64,000 nt of DNA from Cordilura impudica. Lineage: Eukaryota; Arthropoda; Insecta; Diptera; Scathophagidae. The stretch is from NCBI GenBank assembly GCA_963682025.1, contig OY821517.1:296153844-296217843 (forward strand), in the 5' to 3' direction. Below, piece after piece: positions 23,351-32,486 of this stretch (positions within the stretch are counted from its first letter, which is position 1; each line of letters begins with the position of its first letter). The translations under genes and the position numbers were made by a program. Under the pieces are notes generated by a model. The model had not been told where the DNA came from, did no database searches, and saw nothing but the letters and a program-made list of their open reading frames with translations.

Positions 23351-24170
23351 GTGTGTGACTATAACAAAGCTAATCTTTTTTCACAGCAAGTCTATCGACC
23401 AAGTTATAGATCGATCGGATAAGGGAAAATGGGTTTTAAATCACTCCTTGACTGTGCGTGACTATGTCGAAGTTGGTCTTTCTTTACAGCAAGTATATCG
23501 ACCAAGTTTCAGATCGGACGGATGAGGGGAAATTACATTTAGATCACTCCCTGACTGTCCGTGACCACGCGTGACTGTGCGTGACTAAGTCAAAGTTAAT
23601 CTTTTTTTGCAGCAAGTGTATGGACCAAGTTTGATATCGATCGGATGAGGGGAAATTATATTTAGATCACTCTGTGACTGTCCGTGACTATGCGTGACTG
23701 TGCTTGGCTAAGTCAAAGTTAATCTTTTTTTCACAGCAAGTGTATGGGGCAAGTTTGAGATCAATCGGGTGAGGGAAAATGACATTTAGATCACTCCATA
23801 ACTGTGCGTGACCATGCGTGATTGCGCGTGACTAATCAAAGTTAATCGTTTTTTACAGCAAATGTATAGACAAAGTTTGAGATCGATCAGATGAGGGTAA
23901 ATTACATTTAGATCACTCCGTGACTGTCCGTGACCACGCGTGACTGTGCGTGACTAAGTCAAAGTTAATCTTTTTTTCACAGCAAGTGTATGGGGCAAGT
24001 TTGAGATCAATCGGGTGAGGGGAAATGACATTAAGATCACTCCGTGACTGTGCGTGACCATGCGTGATTGCGCGTGACTACCTCAGAACTAATCTGTAGT
24101 CACGCAAGACTATGGGCCAAGTTTCAGGTCAATTGAATAAGGGGGAATGGGGTCCACCCATGGCAGACAT

Positions 24171-24201
<31 letters not shown>

Positions 24202-24284
24202 TAGAGTATGAGTTAAAAGAAAGAGTTAAAAAAGGAAAATCTTTTTATCTTTATTTTCCATCAAAGTTATAAACTAGGTAAAAA

Positions 24285-24964
24285 CAAGTAAGAAAATTAT
24301 AGTCGGTCCAGGCGGACTATACGATACCCTATACCATGGTTTAGGGACCCTATCTATTCAGTCCAACTAATTTGATACAGGAAATAAGCACACACCAAAT
24401 TTGAGTGGCGTTGTTATTATTTTTTTTTGGTTGCAGATATGAAAAAGTTCATATCGGGTGCTATATTTATATGGGGACTAGGTCGAAAAATTGACCTATC
24501 CTGACCATATTTGGTAAAGTCACTAATATTTTGAAAAAATATATACAAACCAAATTTGAGAAAAATCTGTGCAATATTTTTGATTTTTGATATATTTAAG
24601 TGAAAGTCGGGAAGCAGCTCTATGTGGGGCTTATGACTAAGAATTGTCCTATATGTATTATGTTTGAATTACTGATTAATGGATATAATAAACACGTACA
24701 AACCCAATTTGACTCAGGTCTATATGATAATTTGGATCTTATGGCAATTTATGTCGATTTCATAGCGGTCATTTATATGGGGACTAGGTGTGAACATGGA
24801 CCGCATTTCACCAATTTCAATAGCGTTCATCCCATAGTCGATAGAAAGTGATTCTGAGTCGAGCGGTTTAATAAAAGATGGGTCAAGGTCAAATATTTTT
24901 GGTAGTTACAAACATCAGCACAAAGTCAGTATACCCAAACCACACAGAGGTATAGGCTATAAAT
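24285..24964 (+). mobile_element. DINE-1-like Helentron copy
   Basis: CAAGTAAGAAAATTATAGTC opens the copy, with a mutated palindrome (GGTCCAGGCGGACTA). It ends with ATACCCAAACCACACAGAGGTATAGG. The tetranucleotide tract is missing, removed with nearby DNA around 24845. The next 580 bases (24965-25543) hold nothing recognised. Confidence 0.8.
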
Positions 24965-25543
24965 AGACAGTTGATTGCGATAACGCATGATTATGATGAA
25001 TCTCCCGTTTAAACATTTTATTTTCGATAATATTAACAACCTATTTTATGAAATTTCGAATAATACTAAAAATTTAACAGAAAATCAAGCTAGCTGTTTA
25101 TTATTGCAATTTTTATCTCTAATTTACTTTAGTAAGTAGTATCTTTTTTTTGTATTTCGTACGCACATCAAAATAGGACGCTGAAAGATTTAAAAAAAAT
25201 TTCTTTCGTATTTTGGGACACAATAGATATATATATCCATCAAAAAATTCGAGGTGCCAGCATTTTTGGGCGGTGAGAAGATTTTTTTTTTTTCTATAAT
25301 ATACCGAATAAAGACAAAAATCAACATAGACAAAACAATTACGAATAGTGACCTATTTTTTTATACTCAACCTGAAAGTGGAACAAATTGCCTAAAATTG
25401 CGTATTTTTTGAAAACTGGAACAATGTATTTTTTAGCTTTTTTACATCTAGCAGTCGAAGGAGCAGCTGGGTGCAGCTGGACTTTGTTGAATTAGGTAAA
25501 CGAATAATCAACAAACATATTTTGAATTTATCGCAGTTATAAA

Positions 25544-26159
25544 CAAGTAAGAAAATGTTAGTCGGTCTATACCGACTATACGATACCCTATACCATGCGT
25601 TTCGGGCCCAACTAACTGGATATAGCAAATAAGCATAAACCAAATTTGAGTGGGATTTTTATTAATTTTTTCAGCTGCAGATATGAAAAAGTTCATATCG
25701 GATGCTATATCTATATGGGGACTAGGCCCAAAAATGGACCGATCCTGACCATGTTTGGAAGCAGCTCTTTATGGGGCCTATGACTAATAGTTGTCCAATA
25801 GGGATCATTTTTGGACTACTGATTAATGGATGTAATATATACATACAAACCCAATTTGACTAAGATTTGTATGATAATTTGGATCTTATGACATCTCATC
25901 CCATGGCCGATAAAAGGTTAAATACCAAATTTCATCAAAATATATTCATATTTGCGAACTGCAGTTTGATTACAAGCTTTACATGGACACACAGACGGAC
26001 GGACGGACGGACGGACGGACATCGTTAAATCGAATCAGATAGTGATTCTGATTCGATCGGTATAATTAGAGATGGGTGTAGGTCAAATATTTTTGGTTGT
26101 TACAAACAGCAGCACAAAGTCATTATACCCAAACCATATAGTGGTATAGGGTATAAAAA
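25544..26159 (+). mobile_element. DINE-1-like Helentron copy with internal deletion
   Basis: It starts at CAAGTAAG with palindrome GTCGGTCTATACCGAC and carries (GGAC)n at about 25995-26020. It ends in TATACCCAAACCATATAGTG and GGGTATAAAA. Compared with 31704-32486 it lacks roughly 170 bp from the middle. Confidence 0.85.
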
Positions 26160-26815
26160 TAGAAAGTTAGTATATAGCGATTTACCTGGAGAAACACAAA
26201 GCAAACAGTAAATTTGTACCATTAGTTATCTAGTTTTTTTTTTTATATTCCACCAGAAACTGGACCAAATTCCTAAAAATCGGTCAACTTTGGACTAAAA
26301 ATCTGATTTTATTGAAGGTAGCAAATTTGTAATTCTTGAACAATTTCCTGTAAGATGAGTTTATTCAAAATATCGTAAGTGAACATGTAAGTTTTGATTT
26401 TTGCAACCTCATTGGTTCTAAGGGCGCTACTGTGAAACGTATCAATTGCTACACAAAATACCCTACAGAGACTCCAAACTGTTATTTTCTTGTTTCCTTG
26501 CATAGGCTTTATGAAAAACAAGGAATATACTTTTATATGATGCAATTAGATTTTGAAAGCAATATCTATTATTATTATTTTTTGTCAGTAACGGGCGTAT
26601 CTTACGACTGAAAATTTTTTTTATACCTTCTTAAAAATTTAAAAATTTCTGAAATTATATATGCAAAAAATTTAATTGTAATTTACTTCAATTAAAAAAA
26701 GATTGATATTTATATATGACTTTGCAAATTATTTTTTGAATTTAAAAAAAATCGAGTTAAATTGTCTATTTATATCAAAGATTCAACACAAATGAATTTA
26801 ACATTCTTACTTGTT
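26160..26815. other. Upstream region of caspase-like gene, no gene seen
   Basis: AT-rich, with no recognised frame. A phrase near 26250 (CCAGAAACTGGACCAAATTCCT) resembles one near 25370 (CCTGAAAGTGGAACAAATTGCC), so a decayed duplication is possible. Confidence 0.4.
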
Positions 26816-26819
26816 CTTA

Positions 26820-26857
26820 TATAAAAGTGCCAGTCATAATATTATTTTTTGTTTCAG
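26820..26857 (+). promoter_or_regulatory. TATA-like box plus initiator-or-splice-acceptor before caspase-like gene
   Basis: TATAAAAG stands at 26820-26827. TTATTTTTTGTTTCAG follows, ending at 26857, 18 bases before the likely start codon. Two readings are possible. In one, this is a core promoter with start near TTTCAGATTC, giving a very short leader. In the other, the T-rich tract plus CAG is a 3' splice site and the gene has an upstream non-coding exon. The sequence alone does not decide. Confidence 0.45.
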
Positions 26858-26875
26858 ATTCACTTTCAATCCAAC

Positions 26876-29800
26876 ATGGCTGCCAATGAATCTTCACAAA
26901 AGGATGGCTCAATAGCCGAGAAAGACAATGTTAGCGATTTTATTAAATTGAAGATAAAAATTTACCACATAACATGTCCACATCATCCAAGTTTTATACG
27001 AAAACGTAGCTTTATGGGATTACACAAAATTGAATTATCGGCACTATTCGAAAATCAAACCATATTATATGAGCTGAGGACCTCAAATTTCTTGGGCTAT
27101 GCCACAATTATAATTTGGATGAATTATCAATGTCTATGTCGTTTATATGAAACCGAAAGCCAAAACATAGTTACGAAAATTTTAGCAGCCATCACTGAAA
27201 ATATACAAAATCTAAGATACATGACGAAAATATTTCACTTTAACTATACGATCCATACAAACATTTTAAAATATCAGGATAAAAAACGATTTAAATGTTA
27301 TCGTTACTACTTTGATAATGTACAAAAGGATAAGAATTATAAAGAAGTGGATCTCATAAAACCCATAACTAGGGAACTAACAAGTCTGGTCACAGAACCT
27401 ATAGCCAAGGCTGAGGATAACTTGGCCTCTAGAGATAGAGATTATCTACAAATGGCCATTAAGGATTATAAAATTTATGCCAATAACACCAGCCTTGATC
27501 ATTTGATATTTTTGCAATATCTAACGTATGATAGTTATATGGACACACATTTAAATAAAACTGGCTTTCCAAATTTCCATAAGTTATTGAAATTATTTGA
27601 GCACGTGAAACCAAAGGAGCATATATCGGTCAATGAAATACTCAACAATGAAATGCTGCTCATAAAAAGATCACAGTCAACATTTAACGATGATCTGGTG
27701 ATGGCCCATACCTTTGCAAATGTTGATTTATATTTTCACAGCATTAACTCGGCCATAGCAATAATTATAAATAATAGATTTCTAAATTCGAGAAAACAGA
27801 GCACCAGACATGGCAGCGACGTTGATGTGGAAAAACTGTGTTACACATTCAAAATTGCCAAAACTCTGCATTGTTGTCTTAACGATTTGAGCAAAGATAA
27901 ACTAAAACAATTCATTTATTGGTTAAGATATGCCAATTTTAAGCCATACAAAAATGTTTACCTGTTTATGATGTCCCATGGCGATGAAAATGGAGTGCTC
28001 TATATGGAAGATGGCAATCGAGTGTATCTTCAGGAAATTCTAAATGATTTAAAGCACAATAAATCAGCCGATGAAGCTAATATTTTCATATACATTGTGG
28101 CTTGTCGTGGTAAATATGATGCCCGGTATGATGATGGTCCTGCTCCAGATGAAACAGGCCACAAAATTGAGCTGGCCGATAATATGGCCATATTTCTAAG
28201 TACCCGGGAAGGTCGTGTATCCTTAAGACATCGTGTGAAGGGTACACCTTTTATAGCCGCTGTAACGGAATCTTTAATGGCCGCACAACACAATGATAAT
28301 GTCGTAAAAGTAGTAGGGGGAAAGTTAAAACCTAAGGCCACTGAGCATTTGGTTAAAGATCAAAGTAAATGTTATGCCATAAATAAACATACCATGGCCT
28401 TGACTCAGGATGTCAAAGATAATTTTTCGGACAATAGTAAAAATTTAAGCCAAATCCTGGACTGTAAGTTAGAGCTTAATGAAGATTTACAAGTGTCAGC
28501 TGTAACGGAAAGAAAGGAGCTTAGAAAGGAAACTAATAATGTTAATAATGGGGAAGCCACCAGTACCACAGTAAATCGAAAATTTGATAGTATTTTATTT
28601 CTGAATATATTTGGTCCCATTCAAAACTTACATAGCTTAGACATATTTGAGCTCAATCTCAAGACCTTAAAAAACTATGCTGATGATTTTAAAGAATTTT
28701 TTATAATCACCACGCAATATCTGCTGCATAATTATGAATTATTTATAGAAAATATTTTAAGCACAATGTTTAGTGATCACTTTGCATTACGATGTCAGTG
28801 GCAAATAAAGGATATAAAAGATTTAGAAATTATTAAAATATTTTGGCAACTAACTCAAGAAGAATTTAATATCAAAGATTATCAACTCTTTGAAAATGTC
28901 TGCCAAAATTGGTTAGCTAAATGTGAAGAAAGAATTTTCAAAGATAATCTCAAGCAATCTCTAAATAATATTTTAGATGAAAATATTAAAAAAGATTTGA
29001 AAGAATTTATAGATTTAATAAATTTATCACCAAAAGCCAAGGACATATTGAAAGATGAATATTCTTTGCTTATTAACAATGCAAGCGATTTAAATAATTT
29101 GACATTTGGTTTGGTGCATATCCTTAGTTTCCGACAAGGCCATGATTCAGAGTTGATTTATAATTTACAATATAATACTTTTGTAAATACATTTTGCAAA
29201 AAAACCTATCAAAAATATATATTACTAAGGCATGGAACATTTTATTATGACCGAGATCGAGTGGGCGATATAGAGTTTGGCCACATAAAGGCTGAACTCT
29301 TCAATACCAGCAAAGGTATTTATTTAATACGCCAATTAAAGGAAATGGAGAACGTAGAACCTTTAAAAGAAATTAGGGATTTTGATATAGCCAAATTGGA
29401 TTTAGGGGAATTTTTAGAGCTCCCGGATTATTCTTGTTTGGAGTTTTTAAAATTGTATGCACCATTTCAGAATTTAACATGTCTATTAGCATTTGAAGAA
29501 CTTTTAAAAACAAAATGCCAAAAAGAGAAACAAGATGAATTGGGGATATTTCTAAAATCAAATGAATTTTTTAACAATGACTACGGCGAGAACTATAAAA
29601 CATTTATTGACGACAGCCTATCATTAATTTTAAGCGATTCTTTGGCTTTACAGCTTCAAAAAGGCTTTAGTGATAAATTAGAAATTCTTAATATTTTATG
29701 GCTTTATGTAGAAGATAAATATAAAGATTCAGAGCTAAGTTATTTTAAAAAAATTTCCAGCCAATGGTTGGCACAAAGTGATACCCGAATATTAAAATCG

Positions 29801-31579
29801 GCCATTTTAAAGAAACTTTTATATCTACCCGTAAATATTGGTTCCGATATATCAGAATTTTTACAACTTATACAAAATTCGGCCAAAGCCGTTAACATAC
29901 TAAAAGAACACTATAATTTACAAATACCCATGGCCTTTCAAAGGGATTATAATCCTTTAATCGCCATCTGGTATGTAATAGGTCTTAATACAGCAGTCAC
30001 CGAAAATAAGACCAACATTATAACAGATATTATTCATGAAAATATTATTGACAATGATCCCTACTTTAGCCAATTGCCTGATTTATATAAATTTCAATTT
30101 TCAAATGTTAAACAATTTCTAATATTTAATAAACACATATCAGTTTTGGATATGGAGATCATGTTTGATATATATTTTAAAATAGGCCTTACTATAACAA
30201 AGGATTTGAAATTATTTGTGCAACAACTTTGGTTAAGATTATTGTCTAAAAATATTTTACTGCAGCTTTCATGGGAAATTGTAAAAAATTTAAAAATAAC
30301 TAAAGTTATTGAAAATTTTTTTTATTGCCATTCTCAAATATCCAAAGAAATGAATATTTTTGCCGATATATGTCAAGAATTTTTTGATAATTTTAGAACT
30401 AAAATACATCATGTCCTAATCAGAGAGCTGCCTTTAATTTTGTTAGATGCCATTAGAGAATATGAAGAAATTTTAAGATACTCTTCACAAGCTCAAAAAC
30501 AATTAGAAATGTATGTTTATGTCATGTGGTGTGATCACGAATCAATGGCAGATAATATTTTGACAATATTACATACAGTTTTCGATGTATCAGCCATTAA
30601 AGAAAAATGTTTTATTTCCAAACATGAAGTCAGTAATAATTTTCTAAACGAATTTATTAATTTTTACTTAATAAAAGCTTTAAAACAAATTTTTAAAACG
30701 AAAAAGGACAATTTAACAGATTTTGAATTTTATAATATATTTAAAAACTGCTTTCTTAATACTCGTAACTCTACATTAAAGCTTTGCAAAAGTCCTCTTA
30801 CACACTTTATAGAGAAAGCACCATTTCGTTCTTTAAAAGCTTTGCTGGAATGTGATATTTTATTCCCGGAAGATGGTAATGATTTTAAAAAATTACAAAC
30901 TTATTTACAATATTTTTCTTTAAATTGCTATAATTTTGAAAATGAATTTGCCATAAACAATATTTGGTATGAAATAATTGATGATAAAGTTTTATTAGAT
31001 TTAGAAATTAATCAGTTAAAAACTTTTAACATAACCAAAGCTTTAAGAAAAGCTTTTGAAATGAAATTCTCTCTAACGAAAGAAACGAAATTTGAAAATC
31101 TTTTTAATTATTGGTTTGATGAAAATCGCTTAAGGTTGTCCCGTTTAATTCAACAAATGCCTTTTACATCCCAACAACAAATTTTACAATTAGAATTTCA
31201 CTTAAAGGCCTCAAATTATGCCCTTATATATTTTCATAATTTTTTTAATTATTTTCCTTCGTATTACAAAATGCACTCTTTACTTTATGCCTCAATATTT
31301 AATATTCCAAAATTTTGGTCTGAAATAATTTCGAATAGCTTAAAATCGATTTGTTTTTGGAAATGTCTAAAAACAAAACCTTCTTTGGAGAATTTTAGTG
31401 CGGCAAATGTTAATATTAGTGATTTATGTTTAACTAAAGTATTCAAAGATATTTATTTTCATCCTCATCAATTTGAAAATATATCGCAGATTTGGTTTAA
31501 TAATTTAGTTGACGATATAATTGATAAATTTTGTTTGGTTTACGAAGTAGAATATAAAAATTTAAGATTAACTCACTGA
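26876..31579 (+). CDS. Caspase-like protein with long helical-repeat C-terminus
   Basis: This is one open frame of 1567 codons with no intron. I place the start at the first ATG (CCAACATGGC, a good fly context). Residues ~290-480 form a caspase-like domain: AIAIIINN, R311 in STRHGSDVD, catalytic His368 in MSHGDENGV, catalytic Cys410 in IVACRG, R451 in SLRHRVKG and GTPFI at 456-460. R311-H368 (57) and H368-C410 (42) are exactly the spacings of caspase-3 R64-H121-C163, and R451 matches R207. The conserved Gln of QACRG is Val408 and the Trp before the last Arg is Leu. The p20/p10 linker is Asp-rich (YDARYDDG). Residues 1-290 are unassigned; the segment near 205-245 weakly recalls the prodomain of Dredd. 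After ~560 come about five divergent repeats marked by W-L/F motifs at W679, W964, F1169, W1413 and W1540. The protein is much longer than ordinary caspases. Substrate and pathway are unknown. Confidence 0.85.
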   Translation: MAANESSQKDGSIAEKDNVSDFIKLKIKIYHITCPHHPSFIRKRSFMGLHKIELSALFENQTILYELRTSNFLGYATIIIWMNYQCLCRLYETESQNIVTKILAAITENIQNLRYMTKIFHFNYTIHTNILKYQDKKRFKCYRYYFDNVQKDKNYKEVDLIKPITRELTSLVTEPIAKAEDNLASRDRDYLQMAIKDYKIYANNTSLDHLIFLQYLTYDSYMDTHLNKTGFPNFHKLLKLFEHVKPKEHISVNEILNNEMLLIKRSQSTFNDDLVMAHTFANVDLYFHSINSAIAIIINNRFLNSRKQSTRHGSDVDVEKLCYTFKIAKTLHCCLNDLSKDKLKQFIYWLRYANFKPYKNVYLFMMSHGDENGVLYMEDGNRVYLQEILNDLKHNKSADEANIFIYIVACRGKYDARYDDGPAPDETGHKIELADNMAIFLSTREGRVSLRHRVKGTPFIAAVTESLMAAQHNDNVVKVVGGKLKPKATEHLVKDQSKCYAINKHTMALTQDVKDNFSDNSKNLSQILDCKLELNEDLQVSAVTERKELRKETNNVNNGEATSTTVNRKFDSILFLNIFGPIQNLHSLDIFELNLKTLKNYADDFKEFFIITTQYLLHNYELFIENILSTMFSDHFALRCQWQIKDIKDLEIIKIFWQLTQEEFNIKDYQLFENVCQNWLAKCEERIFKDNLKQSLNNILDENIKKDLKEFIDLINLSPKAKDILKDEYSLLINNASDLNNLTFGLVHILSFRQGHDSELIYNLQYNTFVNTFCKKTYQKYILLRHGTFYYDRDRVGDIEFGHIKAELFNTSKGIYLIRQLKEMENVEPLKEIRDFDIAKLDLGEFLELPDYSCLEFLKLYAPFQNLTCLLAFEELLKTKCQKEKQDELGIFLKSNEFFNNDYGENYKTFIDDSLSLILSDSLALQLQKGFSDKLEILNILWLYVEDKYKDSELSYFKKISSQWLAQSDTRILKSAILKKLLYLPVNIGSDISEFLQLIQNSAKAVNILKEHYNLQIPMAFQRDYNPLIAIWYVIGLNTAVTENKTNIITDIIHENIIDNDPYFSQLPDLYKFQFSNVKQFLIFNKHISVLDMEIMFDIYFKIGLTITKDLKLFVQQLWLRLLSKNILLQLSWEIVKNLKITKVIENFFYCHSQISKEMNIFADICQEFFDNFRTKIHHVLIRELPLILLDAIREYEEILRYSSQAQKQLEMYVYVMWCDHESMADNILTILHTVFDVSAIKEKCFISKHEVSNNFLNEFINFYLIKALKQIFKTKKDNLTDFEFYNIFKNCFLNTRNSTLKLCKSPLTHFIEKAPFRSLKALLECDILFPEDGNDFKKLQTYLQYFSLNCYNFENEFAINNIWYEIIDDKVLLDLEINQLKTFNITKALRKAFEMKFSLTKETKFENLFNYWFDENRLRLSRLIQQMPFTSQQQILQLEFHLKASNYALIYFHNFFNYFPSYYKMHSLLYASIFNIPKFWSEIISNSLKSICFWKCLKTKPSLENFSAANVNISDLCLTKVFKDIYFHPHQFENISQIWFNNLVDDIIDKFCLVYEVEYKNLRLTH

Positions 31580-31667
31580 AAAACAAAATTAAATAATTTA
31601 CTATTTAATATTTAAAATAGTTGTTGTAGTTTTCCATAAATTTGTAATTATTATTTTTTAAGATTTG

Positions 31668-31673
31668 AATAAA
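31668..31673 (+). terminator. Poly(A) signal of caspase-like gene
   Basis: AATAAA lies 89 bases after the stop codon, in AT-rich DNA and just before the DINE that starts at 31704. It implies a 3' UTR of roughly 110 bases. Confidence 0.6.
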
Positions 31674-31703
31674 TAATATAAAATCTATATATCTTATAAA
31701 TAA

Positions 31704-32486
31704 CAAGTAAGAAAATTATAGTCGGTCTAGACCGACTATACGATACCCTATACCATGCGTTTAGAAACCCTATCTCTTAGGCCCAACTAACTGGACATAG
31801 AAAATAAGCAAAAACCAAATTTGAGTGGGATTTTTATTAATTTTTTTGGCTGCAAATATGAAAAAGTTAATATCGGATGCTATATCTATATAGGGACTAG
31901 GTCCAAAAATGGACCGATCCTGATCATGTTTGGTAAAGTCTCTTGTATTTTGGAAAAATATATACAAACAAAATTTGAGAAGAATCCGTGCAATATTTTT
32001 GTTTTTTAATAGATTTAAGTGAAGATCGGGAAGCAGCTCTATGTGGGGTCAAAGGGATCATTTTTGGACTACTCATTAATGGATGTAATGAACGCATACA
32101 AACCCAATTTGAGTAAGATCTATATGACAATTTGGATCTTATGGCAATTTATGTCGATTTCATATGGGTAATTTGTATGGGGGCTAGGTCTGAACATGGA
32201 CCGATTCTCACCAATTTCAATAGCGTTCATCCCATGGCTGATAAAAGCTTATATACCAAATTTCATCAAAATATATTCATATTAGCGACCTGCAGTTTGA
32301 TTACAAGGTTTACATGGACACACAGACGGACGGACGGACGGACGGACATTGTTAAATCAACTCAGAAAGTGATTCTGATTCGATCGGTATAATTAAAGAT
32401 GGGTCTAGGTCAAATATTTTTGGTTGTTACAAACAGCAGCACAAAGTCATTATACCCAAACCACATAGTGGTATAGGGTATAAAAA
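31704..32486 (+). mobile_element. DINE-1-like Helentron, well-preserved reference copy
   Basis: The 5' end CAAGTAAGAAAATTA leads into the perfect 20-bp palindrome TAGTCGGTCTAGACCGACTA. Then come ACGATACCCTATACCATGCG, a body of about 600 bp, a (GGAC)n tract at 32327-32346, and TCGATCGGTATAATTAAAGA. The 3' hairpin lies in TATACCCAAACCACATAGTG-GTATAGGGTATA. A GTCY-type microsatellite, TATACCC and terminal hairpins are the marks of dipteran DINE-1/INE-1/mini-me elements, which are non-autonomous Helentrons. There is no gene inside. The last TATAAAAATG runs directly into the Helitron that follows. Confidence 0.88.

Larger units (their letters stand above)
21545..24230 (+). repeat. Tandem array of ~110-130-bp GTGACT-rich units
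   Basis: Units read roughly: GATCACTCCGTGACTGTGCG, GTGACTAAGTCAAAGTTAAT, CTTTTTTCACAGCAAGTGTA, then TGG..CAAGTTTGAGATC and GATCGGATGAGGGGAAAT. I count about seven or eight units, interrupted by a LINE at 21697-23350. The array ends in ATGGCAGACATACAGACAGA and a (CAGA)n run. Single units of the same sequence sit in the TA-flanked elements at 7100-7250 and 40030-40190. The array therefore looks like an expansion of an internal part of that element family. Confidence 0.8.

Noticed and set aside
26849..26875. Extending the caspase-like protein upstream to 26849
   Set aside because: The first codon there is TTG, and the stretch overlaps a likely initiator or splice acceptor; the first ATG is at 26876 with a good context.
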